64,000 bases of DNA from NCBI GenBank assembly GCA_037355855.1, contig CM074762.1, positions 248,001-312,000 of the forward strand, given 5' to 3'. This document shows positions 45,346-56,380 of this stretch, one piece after another (positions within the stretch are counted from its first letter, which is position 1; every line of letters starts with the position of its first letter). The notes beneath the pieces are model-generated. The model saw only the letters and a program-made list of their open reading frames with translations, searched no databases and had not been told where the DNA came from. The DNA is from Pseudo-nitzschia pungens (taxonomy: Eukaryota > Bacillariophyta > Bacillariophyceae > Bacillariales > Bacillariaceae). The position numbers and the translations under genes were made by a program.

Positions 45346-46083
45346 AACATGGGATGCACCTCGTTGTTCGACAGTGTGGTACCGCAAAGCTTGGTTATTG
45401 CGCAGGATTAATTACCAGCTACGCCTGCCACGCGCACCCCAGCTACTATCGATTTCGCACCGTTGTTCCGCTGTTGCGGCGCAAGCCACGCTGCCAACTG
45501 CCGGATACAGAGCTCGGCGCTCCCTCATTCCAATCACAACGAGAAGAAGAACCCTTTCTTTTTCAATGCACAAAATAAAACTAGTATCACCATCCTCCCC
45601 TATGAGTACGGAATGATGGATGGATTCGGTCGATCCGTTTGTACCTACAGAGCGAAGTGATCTACACGTACACCAATGCAATAGCACCATTCGAACAGTA
45701 TCCTTTGTAGCCTCATTGTTTGCGAGCACTCCGTGTGCCTCTCTCCATCTTCTTCTTATTGTCGGTGGGCAAGTATCCATGCACGGATCGGATCGGATCG
45801 GATCGGATTCGATCGGATTCGATTCGTCGTTTTCGAGTCGTTTCTCTCAATCTCGAGAAGCCAAATGATCACCTTTCGGTGGTATCTGTCGTTGGTCTTT
45901 CTCCTCGGCTCGTTTGAATCGAGCCAACCCCAACCCACCAACGCCCAAGCGTTTGCCCTCTCTTCCTTGCGTTCTCGACTCTCGACTCTACTCTCCTCTA
46001 CTCGACCGAACGACAATGGATGGATCGGTCGAACTGCGCGGAACGAGTTTGTGTTTGCGGATTCGTGTAGCGGGCTCGCGTGT

Positions 46084-46137
46084 TTCCATTTCATTTCATT
46101 TCATTTATTTCATTTTATTTCATTTCATTTTCATTTC
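46084..46137. repeat. ATTTC pentanucleotide microsatellite
   Basis: About ten imperfect CATTT/ATTTC units lie just downstream of the SDHAF1 stop codon, probably in or near its 3' UTR. Confidence 0.9.
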
Positions 46138-46210
46138 GAAGCGCTCCCTTCCGCCCCGCTCCGGTCCCGTCCCGCGGACCGAGCTCGCAACACCACAGCT
46201 ACAGCTACAA

Positions 46211-46540
46211 CTACTTCCACGATCGAAAGTGAACGACCCCCGGCATTTGCAGGAGCTTGATTTGCTTGTAGCCGTGCCGTATCTTGTGCTCGATGCCCCG
46301 AAAGTCCTTGCGGCTCGAGGCCGCGGCCTGGCGGCGAAACTCGTTCCGCGCGTGGGACGTTGCCGTTCTCGATGTTCCACCGGCACCGGCACCGGCACCG
46401 GCGGCGTCGGAGGTATTCCACGCCAGCTCGGCAAAGGAAAGGGCGTTGCTTCCGGTCGATCGGTCTTTGGTGGCGGCCTGCCGCAGCAGCGCTCGGTACA
46501 GTGCGAGGACCTCGGTTTGGAGGCCGGATTTGCCCGCCAT
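46211..46540 (-). CDS. SDHAF1: Succinate dehydrogenase assembly factor 1-like LYR protein
   Basis: This 109-aa single exon has the LYR tripeptide within LQTEVLALYRALLRQA (residues 7-22), then a Gly/Ala-rich insertion. The conserved C-terminal part is RNEFRRQAAASSRKDFRGIE, followed by HKIRHGYKQIKLLQMPGV. This order and the closing QIKLLQ-type motif fit SDHAF1 (LYRM8). SDHAF1 guides iron-sulfur cluster insertion into the SDHB subunit of complex II in the mitochondrial matrix. The insertion between the LYR motif and the FRR motif makes it longer in the middle than animal SDHAF1. Its 5' end faces EMC6 across 834 bp. Confidence 0.85.
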   Translation of the reverse strand: MAGKSGLQTEVLALYRALLRQAATKDRSTGSNALSFAELAWNTSDAAGAGAGAGGTSRTATSHARNEFRRQAAASSRKDFRGIEHKIRHGYKQIKLLQMPGVVHFRSWK

Positions 46541-47374
46541 TCTCGATGGATAATGCTATTCTAGTTGACGATCGTTTCTATGTTGTACACGTACACGCAC
46601 TGTATCGGATGGCAAGAACCAGGCTTCGCGTTTTGTCGTTCGGTCGTTCGTGGTTGATACACTCGGAGGTTGTAGTCTGTATTAGAGTCTGCATCGATGC
46701 AGGATTGGCATGGTGACTGTGTGCTCTTCGAAAACGCAATTGGATTCCGTTGGATTCCTGTGCAGAGAATTCAGCGGGAACACCAAGGAGGACGGACGAC
46801 TGACTGATGATGACGCATAAGTCTTACCTCGTAAGGTTTACCATAATGAAAAGCGCGAGTACTCGTACGGTAACAAAGGCAAGGATCGAAATGGTCGGCC
46901 ATCAAATCATCAATCATGGTACAGATATAGTGTTCCCATGTTGTTTGACGAGATTTTTCGACTCGAACATGGAACCCCAATTTTGCGGCGATGAAGACCG
47001 ACTGAAAAAAGGAAAGAATGAAAATGGACGACGGACGATGGACAATGGACATGACCTCGGACAACTGAAAACTGAACCACCAAAGGACTACCGTACTGCT
47101 ATCACTTGCATTTAAATCGCTAGTGCTGAACTTTGACCCGCACTCCATTGGATACCAATTCCACGCATCAAATTCTAGAAAAATAACTTTCAACTTTGCC
47201 TTTTCAAATCAAGACTGCACAGCAGGAGTCAGAGACGCCAACAAGACAACAGCGCCAAAATCAAATCAATCTCGCGAAAGACGGGCGGGGCAACACTAGA
47301 GGACGGCATACGACTCGAACACCAACAAATAACAACCACTACTCGTACTAATATAACATTACAGGACCGCAATC
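46541..47374. promoter_or_regulatory. Divergent upstream region of SDHAF1 and EMC6
   Basis: It holds the start regions of two genes on opposite strands. TACCTCGTAAGGTTTACC lies at about 46826. No other clear element is seen. Confidence 0.4.
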
Positions 47375-48363
47375 ATGGATCCACTGGCCGGCATCGATTC
47401 CGTCATCACCCTGGGACCGGACGTCACGGACGACAAGGACGTCTTTGACGTCACCACGCTCAGGTACAACCTGCAGCGGGTCGACACGGTCCGATCGGTG
47501 ATGAACATTGCGTCGGGGTGCGTCGCAGGAATCTGCGGAGTGACGGGATGGCAGGGACTGGGTGCGTAGCGTTTCGTAGCAGAAGCTAACGAAAAGGGAA
47601 AACAGAGTCGAACTCGCGCAACGGGAGCTCGGACGGGAATGGCACGAGAAGCACTGCGCGATGCCGTCACCGTTTGTTTTGTTTCGTTTTAATTTTGTGC
47701 CTGTTTTGCGATCCGGATCGCTTTCCGCGAGGCATGCGAGCGAAGATTGTTTGCGGAGAGAGCATCACCCGCGGATTGCCGCAACGGGCCTCGGCATCGG
47801 GAACGAAAGCTCGCGTTTTTTTTTTTTTTTTTTTTCTCTCACCCCATTCGCTTCCGCTGCTTGACTCCTCTTCCTGCTCGCAACGAACGCACGGATCTTG
47901 GTACGCACCGTTCGCCTCGCTGTTGTCGATGACAACGATGGCCCGACCCGTTCTCGAAATTTTTCGGGGGCAATGAAATGAAATGGAACGGAACGGAATG
48001 GAACGATCAACAACGCTTTTCGAACGGCGCTGCATTGAACTGCATTGCGTTGCATTGTCCCATCGAACGATGCGCAACTATACGATACGATACGCAACCC
48101 CAAAACATCCAATCCACAACAATTTGCAACACGCAATGCACGACACACAATGCACGGCACACAATACACAATACGGTACAGCCGTGTTTTTGTTCCTCCA
48201 CCTCTCGGTGCTGGCAGTTGTGTGGGCCACCAAGATGAACTGCCAGCTTCGCTCGTACACGCGGCAATCGTTGTGGTCCTACGCGACGGCCAACGTCCAG
48301 CAGAGCGGACTCTCCTTCACCCTGTTTTGGACCCTCTTTTACGGGCTGGTCTATCTGTACTAA
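47375..48363 (+). CDS. EMC6: ER membrane protein complex subunit 6
   Basis: There are two exons, 47375-47561 and 48182-48363, with a 620-bp phase-1 GT-AG intron, giving 122 aa. Exon 1 carries the N-terminal helix and the first membrane span (MNIASGCVAGICGVTGWQGL). Exon 2 has the second span (VFLFLHLSVLAVVW) and the C-terminal family signature FTLFWTLFYGLVYLY, which matches EMC6 closely. EMC is an insertase for tail-anchored and multi-span proteins at the ER, and EMC6 is part of its membrane core. The length agrees with animal EMC6 (about 110 aa). The intron contains an 18-nt T-run (about 47817-47835) and GGAAC/ATGCA simple repeats, and unspliced reading stops one codon past the donor. Confidence 0.95.
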
Positions 48364-49236
48364 TCGAATCGAAGCGAAGCGATGCGGTGCGGTGCGATTT
48401 TTCCACCGGCATCGATAGCAAGATCAATGTCGGGTATCCAGAATTTTTGGCAACATCGATCTTTCCAACCGAGGGGTGACGCACCATGGGGATCCGGAAC
48501 CAAAGCGTCGGAAGGAACCGTGTTGCACGCAAAGCATCACACACTACAAATAATAATAATGATAATAACAACAACAATAATGATAAGAATAATTATACAA
48601 TGCTTCGTTTGGACCCGGCGGTCGAATCAACACCACAACATTAAAAATTGCAATCACGTACAGTAATCAACAAGAGGAACAATCCGTCAAGTAGCTCCTT
48701 TCTAAATTTCGTTTATTTCCGTTAAAGCTCAGAATTATAGAATTTTAATAGCACAGAAAAGTGTTGCCCCTGCGTAGTTGAGTGTTTCGGCTTGCCATTA
48801 TACCGTCTATATATGACACAGTGCGACATTCGTGGAAGCATCCCGAGGCCATCCGCTCAGCGCAATGGTGATATTACGGTAAAGCATGGATCCCGCCGGT
48901 CGATTGCGGTCCTTGTTTCATCTCCAACACATCGATTTGGTAGCCTGGTCGTTCCAACCCTGCGCCTTCCCGTCGGTTCCAGCCGGGATGAATGGATTTC
49001 GTCCCGCGTGCCCCGCAAGCGCAAAGGACCCGCGCGCTCATCACACCGCTCGCCCGGAGACATTTGCTTGTCACGTACGCCGCGTCCCGACAAAGTGCTA
49101 CCGGTAGCGTCGTCTGTTTCCCATTGATGATTGTCGCCGGCAGGATCGCGACAAAATGCTCCGCTGCTTTTGCTTTCTTTCGCATTCGGTGCCCCGCGCT
49201 TCGCCGCTACCGCTACAGCTACCGCCCACGCTGCAG
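48364..49236. other. Convergent spacer between EMC6 and FCF1
   Basis: It holds both 3' flanks. An AATAAT/AACAAC-rich stretch lies at 48550-48600. The frames read out of 48857-49127 have no conserved content. Confidence 0.45.
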
Positions 49237-50101
49237 CTACCGGGCGGCACCAAAGGCCTCCGGCATGCGCTCCACCGTGTACTTGTACCCGCTGATGTAC
49301 ATGCACGGGACCCCGGGAATCTTGCGGATCCGGCCCCGCAGCTCCTTGTCGCACGTCGCCACGATGAAGCACTTCCACTGCGTCGCGAGGTTGGTGAGGC
49401 AGTCATCGGCGTAGCCCTTCTTGGCGCAGTTGCACGGGACCCGCTCGAAGCGCGGGTCCTTGGCGAGCCTCAGGGCGATCTTGTACTTGCCGCCCAGCTT
49501 TTCGAGCTCGGCCATGACGCAGTCCGTGATGCAGGGAATGCACTTGGCGAGCAGGCAATCCATCATGGCCCGGATCATGTCGAGCTTTTTGCTGCGAAAC
49601 AAACCCGAGACAAAGACGAAACGAAACGAAACGAAACAAAACAAACACGAGACAAAAGCCGATCACGACGGTACAAAACAAACAAACAAACAAACAAACA
49701 AACAAACAAACAACGCGGTTGAGTCCTTGCATCCGATTCGCAGAAAAAGCCAATTCAACGGCAAGCGCAACTTGGTCCTCCAGTTTTTTCCAATCGCTGT
49801 GCGCCAATTCGAATTGGCAACACACCACACCACACCAAACCTCACTCCATTCCACTCACCGGATGCTAAAGTTGATAAAGTTGGTGTCCACCAGAACGTG
49901 GTACGGAGGACCGAGTTGTTCGTTGTATTGAAAAAACAGCGAGGTGTTGGCTTGTTCGATCTTCCGGGGTTCCTTTTCCTTCTTTTCCTTGGCCAGCTTC
50001 TTGGCCTTGGATTCCTCCATCGTCTTTCGGACGCGCGTGTCGTTGGGCGACATCATCCGCTTGGCCACGGCGAATTTGCGGGTCTGTTTGGCTTTTCCCA
50101 T
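49237..50101 (-). CDS. FCF1: rRNA-processing PIN-domain endonuclease FCF1/UTP24
   Basis: There are two exons, 50101-49860 and 49591-49237, with a 268-bp phase-2 intron (donor GTGAGT, acceptor TTTCGCAG). The product is 198 aa, the same length as the human protein. The start [16 protein letters not shown] and the lines [53 protein letters not shown] and [13 protein letters not shown] are all family hallmarks. The acidic residues of VDTNF, TDCVMAE and YADDC are the PIN active-site set. FCF1 cuts pre-rRNA at sites A1 and A2 within the small-subunit processome in the nucleolus. The intron carries an (AAAC)n repeat. Confidence 0.97.
49674..49712. repeat. (AAAC)n microsatellite in the FCF1 intron
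   Basis: Nine to ten perfect AAAC units, preceded by GAAAC pentamers at 49611-49640. Confidence 0.95.
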
Positions 50102-52259
50102 TGTGTCCTAATTTTTCTGTGTACACTTTCGATCGGCTCGGCGTCCGAGTTTGGTTGTGTTTGTTGGTTTCTGCTAAGAGTCCAGCCAAGTGAAGTTGGT
50201 GGGAGCAACAAGGAGAAGTGAAAAGGGATTTCTTTGCAATGTTCTGCGTTACGGGGTGCGTCGTGGTGATCAAGTACGTGCTGCAAATGATCGAATCGCT
50301 TGCAATTCTTCTCCGATGCGAGCTACCTTCGACGCTTGTTGATGCTCAGTGCTTACGACTCGCGACAATCCCAACTATTGTTGATTGTATCGGTATTATT
50401 AGTGTTGGTGTTGAGAAAGAAAAACATACCAATTAATTCGTACGAAGTAAGATTTACGGTACAAAATTTTTTTCGACATGAAACACGAAACACGAAGGAC
50501 AACTTTCGTGATTGGTGACGAGATGCGAAGATCGATGCCCCGAGTTACGGACAGACTCACTCACTCACTCACTCACTCACTCATTATTACTACTACTTCT
50601 TGGCATGTTGTTGATGAAAGAAGCTTGTGAGTAGAAGTTTTCATCTCCTTTGAAGCAAATGGCAAAACTGATTTCCTTGGGACATCTACCTGTACATACA
50701 ATCCATCTCATTGAGGAATATTTTGTAGTTGTACATATGGCAGAGGAAGCAGGAGATGCGTGCAAAATGAGCAAACAAAGAACTCTGCATGCAATAGAGC
50801 AAAAAATAGTACTACTAGTAGTCGTACTGGTGTAACAATGAATTAAAGAAACAAAATTTAAGAAACTTGCTCCTAGACTGCTAGTAGTACTACTACTCAT
50901 CATATTGTAGAAGGATCAAACTAAATCACAATTCATTAGGCGGACTACTAGAATGCTGCATGGAACAGTGGACGAGTGATGAAGGCTTACTACTAGTAGT
51001 AGTAGTAGTATTCCAATAACTGCAAAAGTCGTAAGTCCTCGAACAAGAAGAAGGAGGCAAGAAGACGACGAAGAGCCGCAGACTATTACTAGTAGTAGTA
51101 GTACTACTACTAGTAGTAGTATGAGGAGCAGCAGTGTGGTAGTACTAGTAGAGGTGCCAACTGATTCGGTTCCAAACTACGACTGGGCAACAAAGAACTC
51201 AATGAGGATCTACGACTAATTGCGAAGTACGAAGTGCTTTTTTTCGTCACGCACCTTTTGCGAAGCATTGTACGACTAAGCAGCACCCGGTACGAGTATC
51301 CACCTTTGTACAAGAAAGCTTACGGTATTTTGAGGAAGATTACAGCATCATGCCAAACTGAGCTTCATCGCTCTTTCTGCCTCTTGGCGATCCATGTGAT
51401 TGTTTTTTGTAAAACGTTTATCCTTAAGTACATGAAAATATCATGCTTTACTAATCTACCATCGGACATTCTTCTTACCCCTTCGAAATTAATTACGCTT
51501 CAGTGCCTAAAAATTCCATGAGGTCCATGATGAGTGAAAGAAAGACAAAGAAAGAGACATTCCTTTATGACTGTGACTGTAACATTGAGCTTATATACTT
51601 TAACAAAGTATCTCCTAATTATTTTTAACGAGTTTCGACGAATCGTTTTCCGTTCGTTCATTGCGATTTAGCGACAGACCAAGTGGTATGTAGTACAATT
51701 CACTCTTGATGATAATAATATCAATCCTTGCGTTAATCATTGTTGCATACGCTTTCTGTACATCATTCCGCTGCCTGTATAGAATCGCAATGCGTGACGA
51801 ATTGGGTTCAGATGATGAACGTCGGTGACCACTACCCGGTACAATAATTGTGACCTGCTCTTTCTTCCAGATCGCTTCAATTGCCAACTTTCCACGTGAT
51901 AAAAACCCTCACTTGTAGGTAATATCAAATACGACCGAGTTTTCGTAATTAAAAGAACAAGACAACCCCAGAACCACGAGTTAACATTGAAGTCTACGAA
52001 TACAACACGACTACCGCTGCGCCCCGAACCCTACCTTCCACACAGGCGCGAACAGTGATGCTTGAAGTCGAGGAGACAAGCATCAGCAGAGTTCACTGAC
52101 CTCTGTCAAAGTAAACCACGATACGATATGGTACAGCTTCGGAAACCTCTACTTTCACTTCTTGCAATATCATTCAATCAATAGCCTTTCTTTTCATCAA
52201 GATAGAGTTGAAAAGAAAAAAAAGAAAACACCAGTAACCCTCTCGATATCACGTGTGGC
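50102..52259. other. Divergent intergenic region
   Basis: Upstream of FCF1 (minus) and the 777-aa gene (plus). It contains (ACTC)n at about 50558-50584 and CTAGTAGTAC arrays at 50880-50890, 50990-51012 and 51090-51150. No gene is supported. Confidence 0.45.
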
Positions 52260-54593
52260 ATGGGAACCTCCTTGTATCATCAACAACAGCCGATACCTTC
52301 GAGTTTGTCAAGCGCTACGATGAGCAAACCAGTGACGCGTCGCCTAGAAGCGTCCCTAAGCAACAGTAGCATCGGCAGTATTACTAGCAACTGCAGTCGC
52401 CAAAGGTCCTACCTGACGTCGCATGTCAAAACACGCGGTGATATGAGAAACAAGCACGATCCAAAAGACAGCAATGGCGTCAAAAATTCGCTCGCCAAGT
52501 TCCTAGCAGAATCGGAAGACGAAGACTTGATGTTCATCGATGTCAGCATCACCGACAAAAAAGACGATACCTCCAAAAATAAGAAAGACGAAACCAACGA
52601 CGACGCCAAGACCGTTCAGAGCGATATCCTATTCAATCGCGATGCATTGAGCAGAGCGGGGACGGCAATGTCCAGAAGAACAAGATCGGGTAATTTGAAA
52701 GCCGTGTCCTCTTCGGGTAATTTGAAAGCCATGTCCTCTCCCGGTTCTTTGAAAGGCGAATCCAGAAAAAGACCGGAGCGACGACGGGTTGTATCCCGAA
52801 CCTCATCAAAGACCGGAGAGAACGGGGACGGCGACGATCTTCCACGACACAGGTCTTCATCGAGGAACCCACGAAGATTACCGAACAAGGAAATCAACAA
52901 AAACAACGATGGCGATGGCGATGGCGATGGCGACAATCTTCCACAACGCGGGTCTTTATCGAGGAACACACGAAGATTATCGAACAAGGAAACCAACAAC
53001 GATGGTGATGGTGGTGGCGATGGCGATGGCGACAATCTTCCACGACACAGGTCTTCATCGAGGAACCCACGAAGATTATCGAACAAGGAAATCAACAAAA
53101 ACAACGATGGCGATGGCGACGGCGACGATCTGCCACGACGCGAGTCAGCATCGAGAACATCAAAACGACCATCAAGAAAGGATAGCGTCAAAAGCAGCAG
53201 TGGTGATGGTGCCCATAGTCCACGACGCGGGTCATCATCTAGAACCTCACGAAGAATATCGAACAGGGACGGCAGCAAAAAGAGCGATGACGAAGGCGTC
53301 GATAGTCCACGACGCGGGTCATCATTTAAGACCTCACGAAAAATACCGAACAGGGACAGCAGCAAAAAGAGTGATGACGGTAGCGAGAATTCTCGTGAGA
53401 TGAATTTCGACGACTCGTTGCCATTCGAAGTGTTTGAAGAAAGCTTCAACTCGAATTCTGGGGGCGGGAGAAGGTCGCAAAACACCCGGCAAGGCAGCGG
53501 CAGCAGCAGATCGACTACCAAGAGAACGTCTCGGCGAGAAGCCCAACGAAAGTCCATGCAAGAGATGGAACTATCGAGGACGCCGCGTTCGAGGCGATCC
53601 GATGCCAGGAGTTCCAAAAATTCACAATCTTCCTTGTCGATGGGCCTCGAAGACCTGGACAGACAGAGCCGCAAAGATGGCAAGAGAGATAGGTACAGGC
53701 AATCCGGCGAAGATGGAGAAAACGGGTCCGTCGGATCCATGAAGTCCACGCTCACAGCCCGCTATCGAAGATCCGCAGTCGCCGATGTAGAGGACGAGTC
53801 CGTCGCGTCTATGCGTTCGATGCGTTCCATTAACACCGCGCTCACAGCGCGCTCCTCGTACAAGCCGAGTGGCCTAGAGGGCGGAGCGCTGGGCGCGTTC
53901 ATGAGCAACGAAGTGAAGGGGGCAGCACCGAAAAAGTCTGAAGGCGGGTCCGTGGTTAGCGCACCGGCAGGCGATGCCTACATGCAGGAGCGAAAGGCCC
54001 AACAGGATATGATTCTGGACACTGCAGTGAGGGAAAAGTGGAAAAAAGAAGAAGCCGAAAGAGAACGAATCGAGAAAGAAAGGCAGGCAGCCGAAGAAGG
54101 AAAAAAGGACAAGAGAAAGGGTCTCGTGAGAAGAGTGAAAAGCGTCGCCAAGAAGACCGCGGAGCTCTCTCGAACGGGTTCCAAGGGAGCACTGAACATT
54201 TTGCTAGATCCGAAACACGCCGATGATCAGGAGCAGCCGGTAAGGCGGGGTAGAAAGAACGGCCGCCAGATGACAGGTGCCGATACTGCCAAAGACAGTG
54301 CCAAAAACGAAAAAAGCGTCCAAGACATTGTATTCAATCTCCATGACGACTCTAGCAACGACGACGATGACGAATCGGAGGGAGAAATCACCGCCTACGA
54401 CCCAAAAACTCTATCCGACAGACAGACTGAATCGCTATTGGAACGTTGGACCCACGAAGCTGATGATGCGACAAAACCCCAGGACGTCAAGAAGACCAAT
54501 AGCGATCAATCCGATATTTTGGTTCCTGCATTGGCGCTGAATGCGGGTAATGGGAAAGAATTTGACGGACACAACAGCTGGTGGGATCTTTGA
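52260..54593 (+). CDS. Basic repeat-containing protein, unknown function
   Basis: A 777-aa single-exon frame, Ser-, Arg- and Lys-rich with no membrane span. From 52842 to about 53390 six DNA repeats start at 52842, 52941, 53040, 53133, 53220 and 53307 (spacings 99, 99, 93, 87 and 87 bp, all multiples of three). Each encodes a LPRHRSSSRNPRRLSNKE-like unit followed by an Asn/Asp/Gly linker. Further on, the short units SVGSMKSTLTARYRRS and SVASMRSMRSINTALTARSS are also repeated. Residues about 575-640 form a charged coiled coil (REKWKKEEAERERIEKERQA), then KGLVRRVKSVAKKTAELSRT, and the C-terminus is acidic, ending NSWWDL. I do not recognise it. A lineage-specific, largely disordered phosphoprotein or scaffold is a guess. 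Confidence 0.78.
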   Translation: MGTSLYHQQQPIPSSLSSATMSKPVTRRLEASLSNSSIGSITSNCSRQRSYLTSHVKTRGDMRNKHDPKDSNGVKNSLAKFLAESEDEDLMFIDVSITDKKDDTSKNKKDETNDDAKTVQSDILFNRDALSRAGTAMSRRTRSGNLKAVSSSGNLKAMSSPGSLKGESRKRPERRRVVSRTSSKTGENGDGDDLPRHRSSSRNPRRLPNKEINKNNDGDGDGDGDNLPQRGSLSRNTRRLSNKETNNDGDGGGDGDGDNLPRHRSSSRNPRRLSNKEINKNNDGDGDGDDLPRRESASRTSKRPSRKDSVKSSSGDGAHSPRRGSSSRTSRRISNRDGSKKSDDEGVDSPRRGSSFKTSRKIPNRDSSKKSDDGSENSREMNFDDSLPFEVFEESFNSNSGGGRRSQNTRQGSGSSRSTTKRTSRREAQRKSMQEMELSRTPRSRRSDARSSKNSQSSLSMGLEDLDRQSRKDGKRDRYRQSGEDGENGSVGSMKSTLTARYRRSAVADVEDESVASMRSMRSINTALTARSSYKPSGLEGGALGAFMSNEVKGAAPKKSEGGSVVSAPAGDAYMQERKAQQDMILDTAVREKWKKEEAERERIEKERQAAEEGKKDKRKGLVRRVKSVAKKTAELSRTGSKGALNILLDPKHADDQEQPVRRGRKNGRQMTGADTAKDSAKNEKSVQDIVFNLHDDSSNDDDDESEGEITAYDPKTLSDRQTESLLERWTHEADDATKPQDVKKTNSDQSDILVPALALNAGNGKEFDGHNSWWDL
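52842..53390 (+). repeat. In-frame coding repeats of 87-99 bp
   Basis: Six copies of CCACGACRCRGGTCTTCATC-type units lie inside the 777-aa gene. The first three are most alike, including a (GGCGAT)n stretch of variable length. Confidence 0.93.
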
Positions 54594-56380
54594 TGATTCG
54601 ACTATGATTGGAGGAAAGGGGGAAAATGCATGATTCAGAAAAAAGTGATGACGGAATGAGAAATAAAAATCGACGACAATGGACGAGATATCGAGTGCAA
54701 ATAGTTCCATGTCATATTATGTTTAATGCTTCTTAGATACAGCAATAAGACTATCATCCCGCGTTCTAAATTCTTCTCGAGTCTTTCGATCCTTAATACC
54801 GATTATGTGTTTTTTACGGCAACAACGACCCCAACGATGGTGAAGTAACAACGAGTAATTAAGGTTACCAGGTAAGATACCTACCGTACTCGTATTGACT
54901 AACTTAAAATCTTACCGGGTACATGTACCTACCGTATTTAACGCATACTGGTACCGCATGTCAACGTAGACATCTGTTTTCGGTCAGCCAGGAAGTAGAA
55001 CAAGGCGAGAACCCTTTCTTGGACTGAATGAAATCAGTCATGAATGAGTTCTGATTCACAGAAATCTGCTACGTACCGTAAGTTACTTCAGTTTGATCAA
55101 TCCGTACATCCGGGTTTTTTGGACAGTAATACATCCGGGTTTGTTTGACATTTATACTTATACATCCGGGTTTTTATGACATTTAAAATTATACATCCGG
55201 GTTTGTTTGACATTTAAAATTATACATCCGGGTTTTTTGGACACTTATACATCCGGATTTGTTTGACATTTATACTTATACATCCGGGTTTTTTAACACT
55301 TATACATCCGGGTTTTTTTATTCGTTCGACAACCAACGAGCCGAAAAATTCTACGCGTCAATCCAAACGAGGCAACGAAAGCTGCAGAAACACTGGGGAT
55401 ATTTTTACCGCAATGTTTTAATTGTTTTACGTTGCTCTTCTATGTTTCTATCCAGTGAATGGGAGCGCCGGAAAAGAGATCCGTCGACCGTCTGCACTAG
55501 CACTATTGCAAACTCCACCTGAGTGTTTCCCGGCTCGACGATGGATAAAACATTTATACAGTAATGACGAAGGGTGCCAACAAATAATGCTTCGAAAAAA
55601 ATAATAATTAGTAGTTGTTGCTTGTTACTCTCAAGATAAAATGACTGAAGAACACAAATTGTGTTTTTGAAATCCTTTCACCAGTGTACGGTATTCTTGG
55701 ATTCCATTGATAAAACAAAATGCAATTGTCTCTTGATATTCCGTTTATAATTCAAGATTAATTCCAAATTCAACGAATTTTCCGATCCTCTCGAAACTTG
55801 TCAATCGTAACAAATAAATAAGAAATCAATTGTTTCTAACGGAGGGTTTCCCAATACGAACAGATCTCGAATTTCCGGAACTCTTACACTACCTATAGGT
55901 AATTGAAACGAGGTTGTTTAAGTATTTTTTGCCAATAGTTTCAATTGGTTCCAAACGGTGCCGCGTCGCTTCCGCAACTCGTGGGCTCTCCGGAAGGAAG
56001 TCATGGTTAGTGACGGAGGGAGCAGACAGCGTTGTCAGTGCGTTTGATTTTTTTCGATTTGATTTGGTTCGATTTGATTTGATTTGACTCGTGAAGGAGT
56101 GGATGTCCAACCGCATATTTTTCGCTGGCGTCGCGGGGCGGGGAGAAACGACGAGTCTCGGGGTTTCTGCGTCGCGTCCCGTCCCGTCGCGTCCCGTCCC
56201 ATTCGCAACCCATGATGATTTCGAAGCAGCCACGGAATTGCCATGCCGCGGTCGCTACGTGTGCCGTCGCCACGGAGACCAATCCGATCGGTCGAATTTT
56301 CCTCTCTCTCTCACTCTCTGCGACGGAAGACGGAGCACGGGACCGGTGCATCCAGATTCGCGCCGATTCGCGCCGCGCCA
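54594..56380. other. Convergent intergenic region with a 24-32-bp repeat
   Basis: It lies between the 3' ends of the repeat protein and CIR1. TAAGGTTACC and GGTACATGTACC motifs lie at 54860-54960. The ACATCCGGGTTT repeat is at 55105-55318. GATTT and CGTCCC pentamer runs lie at 56047-56090 and 56163-56203. No gene is supported. Confidence 0.5.
55105..55318. repeat. ACATCCGGGTTT tandem repeat, eight copies
   Basis: TACATCCGGGTTTKTTTGAC occurs eight times at 24-32-bp spacing, separated by ATTTATACTTA or ATTTAAAATTA. The CATCCGG core is strictly kept while the spacers vary. Confidence 0.93.

Larger units (their letters stand above)
43516..46210. other. Convergent intergenic region with microsatellites and a minisatellite
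   Basis: No gene is supported between the transporter and SDHAF1. The stretch holds GGAAC/GGATC pentamer runs (44636-44700 and 45783-45830), the 12-bp CCTGTGTGCTAC minisatellite (44893-45345), and an ATTTC run (46084-46137). Long frames here are by-products of the repeats. Confidence 0.5.

Noticed and set aside
45016..45411. 131-codon Leu/Pro/Cys frame
   Set aside because: It is produced by the 12-bp minisatellite, which is open in several frames on both strands.
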